Positions 20,719 to 29,684 of a stretch of 38,074 bases of DNA are shown one piece after another; the first letter of the stretch is position 1; each line of letters opens with the position of its first letter. The translations under genes were made by a program, and so were the position numbers. This DNA is from an uncultured Akkermansia sp. (GTDB lineage: Bacteria > Verrucomicrobiota > Verrucomicrobiia > Verrucomicrobiales > Akkermansiaceae): assembly GCA_947588645.1 (NCBI GenBank), contig CANPYO010000010.1, forward strand, positions 1 to 38,074. The letters run 5' to 3'. The notes under the pieces are model-generated. The model was not told where the DNA came from. It did not search any database and worked only from the letters and a program-made list of their open reading frames with translations.

Positions 20719-20861
20719 GTTGTTGGTACGTCAGGCATGACATGTAACTGGGGTGAAAATCCCCAATGCTTCGCTGACAGGTCGGAATCAAATAGCCAAA
20801 GGCAACCGCGTCGCGGTAACGTGGGGTGGGGAGCACGGCAAACGCGATTTCACTAGGGCGG

Positions 20862-20950
20862 CGCACACGTGGCCCAATAAAATCTTCTCCGGGCTCATTC
20901 AACCCATTCCTCACGCGTTTCCCATGGATGAAGAAGGTAAGCCAGCAAGA
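20862..20950 (+). repeat. Interspersed repeat family B, copy 2
   Basis: CACACGTGGCCCAATAAAATCTTCTCCGGGCTCATTCAACCCATTCCTCACGCGT...GATGAAGAAGGTAAGCCAGCAAGAAG; closest to copy 1. Confidence 0.85.
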
Positions 20951-20971
20951 AGGCAAACTTCGCCAAGTTCG

Positions 20972-21022
20972 CGCGCAAGCGCGGGAATTTCCCAAATCGT
21001 AAATGGCCAGGCTCTGTCTGCC
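20972..21022 (+). repeat. Composite tag/hairpin element: mini-hairpin CGCGC-AA-GCGCG, GGAATTTCCCA, tag AATCGTAAAT, degenerate hairpin GGCCAGGCTCTGTCTGCC
   Basis: Aligns with the reverse complement of 29358-29429 (CGCGCAAGCGCGGGAAGTTTCCAAATCG...CTGTCTGCCACCGCC). Confidence 0.7.
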
Positions 21023-21095
21023 ACCGCCTCCCGCACCTTTGTAACCACGTCCGATCACGGCTTCATCACATCCCGTCCGCATCTGCTTTGCAGTT

Positions 21096-21310
21096 GCCTC
21101 AAGCTCGCCTCACGAGCTTTGCTTCGGAGTCGCCTCACGACTCCTTACCCCTGTGGGGCAAAAGCTGCGCTTTTGGCCAAACTGCCTTACGCCGTCGGCA
21201 GTTTTCACCCTTCGGGGCAGCCCTGCGGGTTGGCCAAACGGCCTTGCAGCCGCCGGCCGTTTTCCCGCAGCTTTGCTGCGCATTATTTGCAAATCGTAAA
21301 TCGTAAATGG
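21096..21310 (+). repeat. Hairpin-mosaic repeat, copy A, ending in tag (TCGTAAA)2
   Basis: Near-identical to 21746-21861 over the first ~116 bp; a chain of short hairpins (e.g. GGAGTCG..CGACTCC, AAAAGC-TGC-GCTTTT, CAGCCC-TGC-GGGTTG, GCAGC-TTT-GCTGC). Confidence 0.85.
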
Positions 21311-21454
21311 TCAGGCTTTTTCTTGGGACGGATGTGCTATGTGACCTTAAATGTGCCCCCTCTTTACCACAGCCCCCAACACCTTGCCAAGACAAAAAAT
21401 GCGCCTGTCAGTCGCTTACAACTTCCATCAGACGTCATAATACTTGTTTTTTTC

Positions 21455-21538
21455 TACCATCGACGGGACTCGAACCCGTACAGCTCGAAAGCCGGGAGAT
21501 TTTAAGTCTCCTGCGTCTACCGATTCCGCCACGATGGC
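21455..21538 (-). tRNA. tRNA-Leu(UAA)
   Basis: Reverse complement GCCATCGTGGCGGAATCGGTAGACGCAGGAGACTTAAAATCTCC...GGGTTCGAGTCCC...CGATGGTA. Anticodon loop CTTAAAA gives UAA; class II long variable arm; T-loop GGTTCGAGTCC. CCA is not encoded. Confidence 0.95.
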
Positions 21539-21598
21539 GCGCGCCGCGCATTGTACAACATTCCCAAGCAAAAAGCAAGCCATGCTTTTTCACACCAA

Positions 21599-21695
21599 GG
21601 CAAACGCCACATTTGCCCCAATAAAATTTTCTCCGGGCTCATTCAACCCATTTCTTCGCGTGTGGGATGCGAGACATACCACTTCCCGTCGCTTT
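21599..21695 (+). repeat. Interspersed repeat family B, copy 3
   Basis: GGCAAACGCCACATTTGCCCCAATAAAATTTTCTCCGGGCTCATTCAACCCATTTCTTCGCGTGTGGGATGCGAGACATACCAC. Confidence 0.85.
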
Positions 21696-21745
21696 CCAAC
21701 TACACCCGCGCATGGCTTTCAAAATTCCGCGTTGCTTTAAAGCTT

Positions 21746-21972
21746 GCCTCAAGCTTGCCTCACGAGCTTTGCTTCGGAGTCGCCTCACGACTCCTTACCC
21801 CTGTGGGGCAAAAGCTGCGCTTTTGGCCAAACTGCCTTACGCCGTCGGCAGTTTTCACCCAGCGGGGCAGCCCTGCGGGCTGGCTAATCGGCCTTCCAGC
21901 CGTCGGCCGCTTTTCGCATTCCCGCGCCACAGGCGCGCTAGCGTTCAAATCGTAAATCGTAAATCGTAAATG
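21746..21972 (+). repeat. Hairpin-mosaic repeat, copy B, ending in tag (TCGTAAA)3
   Basis: Near-duplicate of copy A. The terminal hairpin modules differ (GCGCC-ACA-GGCGC in place of GCAGC-TTT-GCTGC). Confidence 0.85.
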
Positions 21973-21991
21973 AATTGCGTTTTCTTCGCTT

Positions 21992-23425
21992 TCACTTTTG
22001 TTCGATTGCTGGCGGGAAAACGGGAGAGGACTTCTGCTCGGGGAGGTCATCGGAGTGCTCCTTCGTGTCGCTGAAGGGGATTATTCGGTACGTCTTGGTG
22101 AGTACGTGGCGGGGCGTGCGGTCGGAGTCCGGACAAAAATTCAGCTCAAAGGAGGCCTCGAGGGTGTGTGGTTTCTTTCCGTACGGTATGATGAAGACAG
22201 GCATTTTTTTCGGAGAGGGAGAGGTTGCCGCCCTCTTGTGCAGGGAGGAGGGGGAATCTCCGGGGACATCGTGGCAAAATAGAGCATTCGGATTATGGGA
22301 GAAATGAGCTGGGATCGCATCAAAGGTTCGCAGAATTTCCCCGGACTCAGCGTCGCGGATGGTCAGTTGGAATGAGCCTTTTTCCCCCGGATTTGCGAGT
22401 ATTTGCGCCTGATAGCAGGCAGTTTGAGGCTCAGAGAGTAGCAAATCAGGTTCAGGAGGAGAGTCCGGGTCTTCAAGTTGTCCATCATTTGTGCCGTTGA
22501 CCAGCTTTTCAAGGGTCGCGGCGGTTGCATCCTCTGCCAAAGGTCGTACCATTTTGTCTACTTCCTGGATCGCTGCATTCAAAGCGCTGGAGACTCGTTG
22601 GGCATTTCCCGGTCCACGCCAAGCGAGCAGCAGGAGGTGGCCTCCATCCAGATCCAATGCCAAATCGGGCATCTGAGCTTCCGGTTCGGTGATTGCCGGG
22701 AAGGGGGCACCGCTTTTGACAACGGTGTACCCGGCGGGCAACTGTTGGCCGTCTGTCAGGCGCAAAAAAGCGACGTGCACAAAGCCCGGACCAATTTCGC
22801 GGTCGCGCAGTAACATGACTACATGCCACGGTTTGGTGTAAAATGTTTGGTCTGAGAGCGAAGCGGACCAGCGCGGGGATTGGTCGATGTAGGCACGCAA
22901 GAGTTCGGGGTGTTCCCGCTCCAGAGCGATAAGATGGGGAGCGGAGCCGATGACGGTGGGCGCTTCTGCGGCAAGAGAGATGGGGATCACCAGAGCCGTC
23001 GGGCCGATGAGGGTGTCTGCGGGAGGGAGGGAGGTGCGTTTGGGTTCTTCATCGATTTGGGCATTCGCTCGTACATCGGCTTGCGCGACGGGTTCGGCGG
23101 GAGGCGCCGGCGCCGGCACATCCGCAAAGTAAGCGAGCAGGGTAAAGATGCAGCATGTGAGAAACCACTGCAATGCCCAAATTGCCAGATGAAGCAAGGT
23201 GTGCAGGTTCCGCAACCTCATTAACATGAAAAGAGAGGAAATCCCGAGAACCAAAAGCGATACCAGCGCCGCGGCCAAGATGATATCCCCCGCGTACTCC
23301 GGGGCGGCGCTTCGCCACGCTCGCGGCAACATGCGCGGCCAGAGCAACGGCAGGCACGCCAGCAAAGCGGTGAGGCAGCACACAGTATGCCAGCATTGCT
23401 GGCGGATGATGAGCGTTTTTTTCAT
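21992..23425 (-). CDS. Predicted multi-pass membrane protein of unknown function with a long soluble C-terminal region
   Basis: 477-aa ORF; several hydrophobic N-terminal segments (LTALLACLPLLW, IILAAALVSLLVLGISSLFML, LAIWALQWFLTCCIFTLLAYF). Longest coherent ORF in this stretch. Confidence 0.75.
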   Translation of the reverse strand: MKKTLIIRQQCWHTVCCLTALLACLPLLWPRMLPRAWRSAAPEYAGDIILAAALVSLLVLGISSLFMLMRLRNLHTLLHLAIWALQWFLTCCIFTLLAYFADVPAPAPPAEPVAQADVRANAQIDEEPKRTSLPPADTLIGPTALVIPISLAAEAPTVIGSAPHLIALEREHPELLRAYIDQSPRWSASLSDQTFYTKPWHVVMLLRDREIGPGFVHVAFLRLTDGQQLPAGYTVVKSGAPFPAITEPEAQMPDLALDLDGGHLLLLAWRGPGNAQRVSSALNAAIQEVDKMVRPLAEDATAATLEKLVNGTNDGQLEDPDSPPEPDLLLSEPQTACYQAQILANPGEKGSFQLTIRDAESGEILRTFDAIPAHFSHNPNALFCHDVPGDSPSSLHKRAATSPSPKKMPVFIIPYGKKPHTLEASFELNFCPDSDRTPRHVLTKTYRIIPFSDTKEHSDDLPEQKSSPVFPPAIEQK

Positions 23426-23547
23426 GGGATCGGGCAGGGGAATTCGCTGTCATACGCCGGAAAGTAACGTGCAGGAACGACTTGCAGTTTGCTCGGCAAG
23501 CTCTGTGCCTGTACCAAAACCAGTGCTTTGCGTGCACTCCCCTTCAT
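23422..23547 (-). CDS. Possible small protein (about 41 aa) coupled to the downstream membrane-protein gene
   Basis: Its TGA overlaps the ATG of 21992..23425 (ATGA). GGGGGAGG lies just upstream of the ATG at 23547. Alternative starts at 23562 or 23580. Confidence 0.3.
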   Translation of the reverse strand: MKGSARKALVLVQAQSLPSKLQVVPARYFPAYDSEFPCPIP

Positions 23548-23614
23548 GACCTCCCCCACCATATCAAAAATGCATTCCATTAGCAAGACAATTGCTTTTC
23601 CGACTGACGACAGT

Positions 23615-23664
23615 GGCAGACAGGGTCTGCCCATGTACGATGTACGATTTTCGATGTACGATGT
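23615..23664 (-). repeat. Composite tag/hairpin element (reverse): GTMC-type tags ATCGTACATCGAAAATCGTACATCGTAC + hairpin GGCAGAC-CCT-GTCTGCC
   Basis: Hairpin 23615-23631, perfect 7-bp stem; same hairpin as 29358-29374. Confidence 0.8.
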
Positions 23665-23739
23665 AGCAAAGCCGGGGACATAGCTCCGCAAAATTCAAAA
23701 CCTTTCTAACCAACAACCATCCATGATTTCACCCACCGC

Positions 23740-23837
23740 TTGCCACACGAGCTTTGCTTCGGAGTCGCCTCACGACTCTTGCCTCAAACTCGCTTTCCAA
23801 ATCGTACATCGTAAATAAGCAGCCGCCTCGCGGCTGC
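23740..23837 (+). repeat. Partial hairpin-mosaic copy C followed by tag ATCGTACATCGTAAAT and hairpin GCAGCCGC-CTC-GCGGCTGC
   Basis: CACGAGCTTTGCTTCGGAGTCGCCTCACGACTC is shared with copies A and B; hairpin 23819-23837. Confidence 0.8.
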
Positions 23838-23870
23838 CTGGGGCCGTCGGCCACTTTCGCCTCTCTACCC

Positions 23871-23945
23871 CGCGCAACGCGCGCGAACATCGCAATCGTA
23901 CATCGTACATCGTAAATCGTAAATAAGCAGCCGCCTCGCGGCTGC
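23871..23945 (+). repeat. Composite tag/hairpin element: mini-hairpin CGCGC-AAC-GCGCG, GAACATCGCA, tag of four TCGTA(A/C)A units, hairpin GCAGCCGC-CTC-GCGGCTGC
   Basis: Tag ATCGTACATCGTACATCGTAAATCGTAAAT at 23895-23924; hairpin 23927-23945. Confidence 0.85.
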
Positions 23946-23952
23946 TTTGTGC

Positions 23953-23981
23953 TTGACAAACAGAGCGTGGGTGCGTATAGT
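23953..23981 (+). promoter_or_regulatory. Predicted ileS promoter TTGACA-N17-TATAGT
   Basis: TTGACA 23953-23958, 17-nt spacer, TATAGT 23976-23981; ATG at 23990. Confidence 0.7.
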
Positions 23982-23989
23982 GCGCGCGT

Positions 23990-26704
23990 ATGAGCGCGAG
24001 TGCGAAAAGCTACAAGGAGAGTATTTTTCTGCCGGACACTACGTTTCCAATGCGTGGTGATTTGACGCAGAAGGAGCCGCAACGGTTGAAGAAATGGGAA
24101 GAGGAGAAGCTGTACTCGCGCATCATAGAGCGCAGGAAGAAGCAGGGCGCGCCAAGTTTTGTGCTGCATGATGGACCGCCTTTTGCAAACGGGGATGTGC
24201 ACATGGGAACAGCTCTGAACAAGGTGCTTAAGGATCTGGTGGTGAAGAGTAAAACGATGGCGGGATATTATGCGCCCTTCGTCCCGGGTTGGGATTGCCA
24301 CGGGCTGCCCATCGAAGCGAAAGTGGTGAAAGAGGCGCAGGGGCTGGATCCTGCAGAGATTCGCCGCCGTTGCGCCGAGTTTGCGCGGACGTACATTGAC
24401 CAGCAGCGCGCCTCTTTCCGTCGACTCGGTGTATTTGGCGATTGGGAAAATCCGTACATCACCATGGATCCGGCTTACGAGGCATGGGTGCTGCGCGTGT
24501 TTGCGAAGCTGGTCGAGGCGGGGGCGGTCTATCAGTCCATGCGTCCGGTGCAGTGGAGCTACGCGCACCACACGGCGCTGGCAGAGGCAGAGGTGGAGTA
24601 CCAGGAGGACACATCCACGGCCATTTATGTGGCCTTTCCCATGCCGGAGCCGGTGCATGGACACGAATGCAAGATCGTCATTTGGACGACAACGCCGTGG
24701 ACGCTGCCGAGCAACTTGGGCATCGCGCTTCACCCGGATAGCGTTTATGTGGTGCAGAAGTTTTGCAAAAACGGCAAGGAAGAGACATACCTTCTCGCGC
24801 GGGATTTGGTGGAGACGTTTTGCGGTAAATGTGAGCTCGGGGCAGGTGAGGTTCTGACGGAGTTGACGGGGCGGGAGCTTGAGGGAAAGGAGGCGAGGCA
24901 TCCGTTCCTGGATCGCGACTCGCTCATCATGATGGGACAGTTTGTGACGATGGACACCGGAACGGGTGCGGTGCATATTGCTCCCGGGCACGGTGCGGAT
25001 GACTACAACGTGGGCATGCAGTACGGACTGCCGGTTCTCTCCCCTGTGGATGACGATGGGCTCTACACCGCGGAGTGCGGGGTTCCGTCGTTGGTCGGCA
25101 AGCATGTGTTCGACAGCAATGAGGCTGTCATTCAAATGTTGGTGGAGCGCGGGTTGCTGCTCGGCCGCGAGGAATTCACGCACCAATATCCGCACTGCTG
25201 GCGCTCCAAGACTCCCATCATCTTCCGCGCGGTGAAGCAATTCTTCATCAGCATGGAGAAATTGAGACCCCTGGCTCTGGAGCAGATCGACCACACGCAA
25301 TGGGTGCCGGCATGGGGGCGCAATCGCATTTACAGCACTGTGGAGGCTCGCCCTGACTGGTGCATTTCGCGCCAGCGCACGTGGGGCGTGCCGCTGCCGG
25401 TGTTCTACACGGCGAAGGAAGAGCCGGTGTTGCAGGCGGATATCGTTCGCCGTGTAGCGGATTTGGTGGAGCAGCATGGCACGAACATTTGGTTTGAACT
25501 GGGTGATGCAGAGCTCTGCGAGAAACTGGGATTGCCCGCCGGTTTGCGCAAGGGGAAGGACACGCTGGACGTGTGGATCGATTCCGGTTGTTCGCATGTG
25601 GCAGTGCTGGAGCATCGGGAGGGGCTGCACGCGCCCTGCGATGTTTATTTGGAGGCCACGGATCAACATCGCGGGTGGTTCCAGAGTTCGCTGATGCTTT
25701 CCTGCGCCTGGCGGGGAGTGGCGCCTTACCAGCAGGTGCTCACGCATGCCTTCGTGGTGAATCAAGATCGCTCGAAACTTTCGAAGAGTGCGCAAGAAGG
25801 GTACCAAAAACCAACCAATGCCAAGTATTTTTACGAGAAGTACGGTGCAGATATTGTTCGGCTGTGGGTGAGCAGCGTGGATTGGCAGAATGAGGTTCCT
25901 TTCGGCGAGGATTTGTTTAAGCAGATTACCGAGCCTTACCGTCGTCTGCGTAACACGTTGCGCATTTTGCTGGCCAACCTGAAAGGCTATGACGGGAGCA
26001 GGCCCGGACAGCTCGACCCGCTGGATGCGTGGATACTGGAGCGCTTGAATGCGCTGATCCGTGAGGTGCGCGCTGCGTATGAGGCGTACGAATTCCGTAA
26101 GGTGTTTTCGGCGATTAACCAGTTTTGCACCGGGGAGCTTTCTTCGCTCTACATTGACATCACGAAAGACAGCTTGTATTGTGACGCCCAGGGCTCGCCG
26201 CGTCGGCTGAGCAAACAGTTTGCCATTTCGCAAATTTTTGATGCGCTGGTGAAACTGCTCGCCCCGATATTGGCGTACACCTGCGATGAAGCGTGGGAGC
26301 ATGCCGGGCACAGCGACTCCGTGCACGAGCAGGATTTCCCGGATGTCGACCCGGCATACGACACAGGTCTCACCCCCGTGTTTGCCCGCTTGCAGCAAAT
26401 TCGCAGCGTCATTCAAGTGGCTATTGAGGCGCAAATCAAGGCCAAAGTTTTCAACAAGAACAACGAGGCTGTGGTGCATCTCACTGTGCCGGCCGGGGAG
26501 GATCCAGCCGTGCTCGCGCTGCTCCGGAATGCGGACTTCGCGAAGGAGTTCTTCATCGTTTCCGATGTTCAGGTGAGCCCCGGCGATCAGTTGTCTGCTG
26601 TCGCTCAAAAAAGCCCGCATGCCATGTGTCCGCGCTGCCGTCGCTATGAGCCGGCGGTGAATGATGAAGGTTTGTGCGCGCGCTGCGCTTCGATTATGGA
26701 CTGA
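23990..26704 (+). CDS. ileS: Isoleucyl-tRNA synthetase
   Basis: FVLHDGPPFANGDVHMGTALNKVLKDLV (HIGH-region), VPGWDCHGLPIE, DVWIDSG, KLSKS (KMSKS), C-terminal zinc-finger-like CPRC...CARC. Confidence 0.97.
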   Translation: MSASAKSYKESIFLPDTTFPMRGDLTQKEPQRLKKWEEEKLYSRIIERRKKQGAPSFVLHDGPPFANGDVHMGTALNKVLKDLVVKSKTMAGYYAPFVPGWDCHGLPIEAKVVKEAQGLDPAEIRRRCAEFARTYIDQQRASFRRLGVFGDWENPYITMDPAYEAWVLRVFAKLVEAGAVYQSMRPVQWSYAHHTALAEAEVEYQEDTSTAIYVAFPMPEPVHGHECKIVIWTTTPWTLPSNLGIALHPDSVYVVQKFCKNGKEETYLLARDLVETFCGKCELGAGEVLTELTGRELEGKEARHPFLDRDSLIMMGQFVTMDTGTGAVHIAPGHGADDYNVGMQYGLPVLSPVDDDGLYTAECGVPSLVGKHVFDSNEAVIQMLVERGLLLGREEFTHQYPHCWRSKTPIIFRAVKQFFISMEKLRPLALEQIDHTQWVPAWGRNRIYSTVEARPDWCISRQRTWGVPLPVFYTAKEEPVLQADIVRRVADLVEQHGTNIWFELGDAELCEKLGLPAGLRKGKDTLDVWIDSGCSHVAVLEHREGLHAPCDVYLEATDQHRGWFQSSLMLSCAWRGVAPYQQVLTHAFVVNQDRSKLSKSAQEGYQKPTNAKYFYEKYGADIVRLWVSSVDWQNEVPFGEDLFKQITEPYRRLRNTLRILLANLKGYDGSRPGQLDPLDAWILERLNALIREVRAAYEAYEFRKVFSAINQFCTGELSSLYIDITKDSLYCDAQGSPRRLSKQFAISQIFDALVKLLAPILAYTCDEAWEHAGHSDSVHEQDFPDVDPAYDTGLTPVFARLQQIRSVIQVAIEAQIKAKVFNKNNEAVVHLTVPAGEDPAVLALLRNADFAKEFFIVSDVQVSPGDQLSAVAQKSPHAMCPRCRRYEPAVNDEGLCARCASIMD

Positions 26705-26732
26705 GCGAGAAACGCCACACAACCACGACATC

Positions 26733-27398
26733 ATGAGCACGACGAAGCAAGCCGCAAAACCGGAGAAGATAGGGGTGAGACTGGTGCTGTGCGTGCTGGG
26801 ACTCTACCTGCTGGATCAGGTGACCAAGTGGTATATCGTGTTTAACTTCACGCCGCCGCACGAGCTTTCCAATGTGGTGACCGATCGTGTTCCGGTCTTG
26901 ACGGATAACGGCCTGGTGCACTTCGATATCATCCGCATCCACAATACCGGAGTTGCTTTTGGCATGGCGAATGGCGAGGCATGGGCTCCTTTTGTTTTTT
27001 TTGGAGTGCAGGTGGTTGCGCTCGTGGGTCTCTACCTGTTGTTCCGTCGGGGGTTTTTCAACACACGACTGCTCAAAGCGGCGTGGGTCTTTGTGGTGGC
27101 AGGGGTACTGGGGAACATGACAGATCGGCTGCTGCAGGGGTTTTTCGTGCCGTGGACCGAGGGCATGAGTTTTTGGGAGAAGCTGACCGGAGGGTACGTT
27201 GTTGATTTTCTGGATTTTTCGTTTCCGTGGATCACCACGCAAGACTTCCCCCTTGGTTACCATTGGCCCAGTTTTAACGTAGCTGACTCCTGCGTGTGCA
27301 TAGCCACCGGACTTTTCATTATTTCTGCTTTCTTTTTTGAAACTGATACCACCGGGGAAACGGATTCTGAACCCCCGACAAATGCACCATGCCGCTGA
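26733..27398 (+). CDS. lspA: Lipoprotein signal peptidase (signal peptidase II)
   Basis: LLDQVTKWYI, NTGVAFGM, GNMTDRL and VVDFLDF motifs with catalytic Asp residues. Start at MSTTKQ. Confidence 0.92.
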   Translation: MSTTKQAAKPEKIGVRLVLCVLGLYLLDQVTKWYIVFNFTPPHELSNVVTDRVPVLTDNGLVHFDIIRIHNTGVAFGMANGEAWAPFVFFGVQVVALVGLYLLFRRGFFNTRLLKAAWVFVVAGVLGNMTDRLLQGFFVPWTEGMSFWEKLTGGYVVDFLDFSFPWITTQDFPLGYHWPSFNVADSCVCIATGLFIISAFFFETDTTGETDSEPPTNAPCR

Positions 27399-28000
27399 AG
27401 CGTACCTCAATCTTGATCCTCCTCTTAACGGTATGCTCATTGCCGGTGTACGCGGGATTTGCGCAGCCGGTGCAGCCGGTGCAGCTCGCGTATGGTCAGA
27501 AGCAAGCACGAGTCGTTTTTGAGGCTGATAGTCCCATAACCCATTCACGCAGCTTATGCGACTGCACAAAGGTGAGTCACAGAGGCAGCACTCTCGTTGC
27601 GCTCGTGGATGTGAGCGATTTTGCGCAGAGCGTGCAGAAGCAGCTGGAAGCTACGACGGCGGACGGCAAAACGACACGCCTTACAATGGATATACGTGTG
27701 CCGCAGGCCGTGGAATTCAACGCGCGCAGCCTGGTTTGGAAGGTGGGCAGCCCGGCCGAAACCAAAACGCTGCGAGTGCGGATACCGAAAGGCTCGCCGG
27801 TGCGGATGCTCACGAGCGCCGATATTTCCGGGGATGCCTTTACTTACGCCACCGGTACGACCACGCCCGGCGCGGAGTACTGCGTGCGTGTTGCGCCCCG
27901 CAGCACGCAGAAGCCTGTGCTGAATCGTCTCATTATTCGAACGGACAGCTCTGATGCGCGTTACGCCGGTTACATCGTCTATCTTTCTGTACAACCCTGA
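27389..28000 (+). CDS. Exported DUF1573-like protein
   Basis: N-terminal signal peptide (MPLKRTSILILLLTVCSLPVYA), SLCDCTKV motif and beta-rich composition; overlaps the lspA 3' end by 10 bp. Confidence 0.6.
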   Translation: MPLKRTSILILLLTVCSLPVYAGFAQPVQPVQLAYGQKQARVVFEADSPITHSRSLCDCTKVSHRGSTLVALVDVSDFAQSVQKQLEATTADGKTTRLTMDIRVPQAVEFNARSLVWKVGSPAETKTLRVRIPKGSPVRMLTSADISGDAFTYATGTTTPGAEYCVRVAPRSTQKPVLNRLIIRTDSSDARYAGYIVYLSVQP

Positions 28001-28009
28001 CTCTCTCCC

Positions 28010-29302
28010 ATGGATAAACTAATCGTTGAAGGTGGATACAAATTAAAGGGGACCGTGAATGTAAGCGGCTCGAAGAATGCCTCACTTCCCATACTCGCCG
28101 CAGCTCTGTTGACTGATGAGCCCGTGCGTATCTCGCGAGTGCCGGACGTATCGGATACGAATTACATGATTCAAATCCTCAGCCAATTGGGCGCTTCAGT
28201 GGAACGTTCCAGCGGTACTGTCCGCATTGACTCGCCGGACGGCATCAGTTCCAGCGCCAGCTATGAGCAAGTGCGAAAGATGCGCGCTTCTATCTGTCTG
28301 CTGGGACCGATGATGGCTCGCATGAAACGGTGTACTCTGCCGCTGCCGGGCGGGTGCGTGATAGGGGACAGACCGGTGGACTTGCACGTGCGGGCAATAC
28401 AGGCACTGGGGGCGCGGGTGCGAATCAAGGGCGGTAATTTGGTGATGGAGGCTCCCAATGGGTTGGTGGGCGCAACGGTGGATATGCGTGGCGACAATGG
28501 CCCTACGGTGCTGGGTACGGATAATTTGATGATGGCTGCGGTGCTGGCGCGTGGGACAACAGTCATTGAATCGGCTGCTCGTGAGCCGGAGGTCGTGGAC
28601 TTGGCGAATTTCCTCAACAAGATGGGGGCACGGATTGAGGGCGCGGGGTCGCGCACGATCACGATTCACGGCGTGGAATGTCTGCATAGGTGCGAGCACG
28701 CGGTGATACCGGATCGCATTGAAGCTGGAACCTTCATGGTAGCAGGTGCGCTCATTAGCGAGGGCATTACGATCAACCGTATTTGCCGTGAGCATGTGCA
28801 GGCTGTGGCTGATATGCTCTCCGAGTGCGGGCACACCGTGAAATTCAGCAACAATGGCTCTTCCGTGTATGTTGCCCCGGGAGCGCAGCCGAGAGGGGGA
28901 AAAATTACCACTAGCCCCTATCCGGGATTCCCCACGGATATGCAGGCGCAGATGACGGCTCTCTTTTCTGTGACCCCCGGTATCAGCGTGGTGAAGGATA
29001 CTATTTTCCCGCAGCGCTTCATGCACTGTTCCGAACTCAAACGTATGGGCGCCAACATCAAGATGGACAATGGAACGGCTGTCATTACCGGTACGGAAAG
29101 ACTCTCCGGCGCCCCGGTGATGGCAAGTGATCTGCGCGCGAGCGCCGCTCTTGTGCTGGCTGCTCTGGCAGCAGAGGGGGTGACTGAAATTCACCGCCTC
29201 TATCACATCGACCGCGGTTACGAAATGTTGGATGACAAGCTGCTTGGCTTGGGAGCACACGTGAGCCGTGTCCCGGATCCCGGGGCCGTGGCGGAGAGTT
29301 GA
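28010..29302 (+). CDS. murA: UDP-N-acetylglucosamine 1-carboxyvinyltransferase
   Basis: [50 protein letters not shown] (active-site Cys loop), [26 protein letters not shown]. Confidence 0.96.
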   Translation: MDKLIVEGGYKLKGTVNVSGSKNASLPILAAALLTDEPVRISRVPDVSDTNYMIQILSQLGASVERSSGTVRIDSPDGISSSASYEQVRKMRASICLLGPMMARMKRCTLPLPGGCVIGDRPVDLHVRAIQALGARVRIKGGNLVMEAPNGLVGATVDMRGDNGPTVLGTDNLMMAAVLARGTTVIESAAREPEVVDLANFLNKMGARIEGAGSRTITIHGVECLHRCEHAVIPDRIEAGTFMVAGALISEGITINRICREHVQAVADMLSECGHTVKFSNNGSSVYVAPGAQPRGGKITTSPYPGFPTDMQAQMTALFSVTPGISVVKDTIFPQRFMHCSELKRMGANIKMDNGTAVITGTERLSGAPVMASDLRASAALVLAALAAEGVTEIHRLYHIDRGYEMLDDKLLGLGAHVSRVPDPGAVAES

Positions 29303-29357
29303 GGAAAAGCAATTCATTTATGATTTGAGGAATTCGTGCGCGTTGCGCGGAGGCGGT

Positions 29358-29429
29358 GGCAGACAGGGTCTGCCTGCGTACGATGGACGATTTTCGATGG
29401 ACGATTTGGAAACTTCCCGCGCTTGCGCG
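29358..29429 (-). repeat. Composite tag/hairpin element (reverse): mini-hairpin CGCGC-AA-GCGCG, GGAAGTTTCCA, tags AATCGTCCATCGAAAATCGTCCATCGTAC, hairpin GGCAGAC-CCT-GTCTGCC
   Basis: Hairpin 29358-29374; mini-hairpin 29418-29429; same layout as 20972-21022. Confidence 0.8.
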
Positions 29430-29489
29430 CGGATTTGTGGCGGGGCAAATGTGAGACGCCGCCTATGTACGATTGCAGAGCTTGAGCGC

Positions 29490-29582
29490 GTTGCTCGAAG
29501 GTAAGTAGTGTGTTTTGCATTCCACTCGCGAAGAAATGGATTGAATGAGCCAGGAGAACATTTTATTGTGACTCGGATGTGG
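29490..29582 (-). repeat. Interspersed repeat family B, copy 4
   Basis: Reverse complement CACAATAAAATGTTCTCCTGGCTCATTCAATCCATTTCTTCGCGAGTGGAATGCAAAACACACTACTTACC; closest to copy 3. Confidence 0.8.
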
Positions 29583-29611
29583 AAAAAACGGGGGAGGAGC
29601 CGCAATTTGTA

Positions 29612-29640
29612 TTGCCAAAACGGGTAGAGAGGTGTAGAAT
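29612..29640 (+). promoter_or_regulatory. Predicted hppA promoter TTGCCA-N17-TAGAAT
   Basis: 17-nt spacing; leaves a leader of roughly 35-40 nt before the ATG at 29685. Confidence 0.5.
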
Positions 29641-29684
29641 ACGCCGCTTTTCGCGAGGAAAGCAACAACACAGAGACAGATACT

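Noticed and set aside
20740-20770. Cobalamin riboswitch-like GTGAAAATCCC
   Set aside because: The GCCCCGCAACTG box and other core elements are absent, and no cobalamin-related gene follows.
20753-21505. 250-aa plus-strand ORF
   Set aside because: Translates family B repeat, tag element, hairpin mosaic and the antisense strand of the tRNA; not a protein gene.
21291-21972. CRISPR array suggested by short direct repeats
   Set aside because: The repeats are contiguous 7-nt units without unique spacers, and no cas genes are present.
23871-23989. T-box leader upstream of ileS
   Set aside because: No room for a specifier/antiterminator structure: the predicted promoter lies directly before the ATG, and no TGG-type T-box sequence is visible.
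23729-26740. 1003-aa minus-strand ORF
   Set aside because: Fully antisense to ileS, which has unambiguous synthetase motifs. Its C-terminal portion translates the intergenic tag repeats (FTIYDVRCTIAMF). Long shadow ORF.
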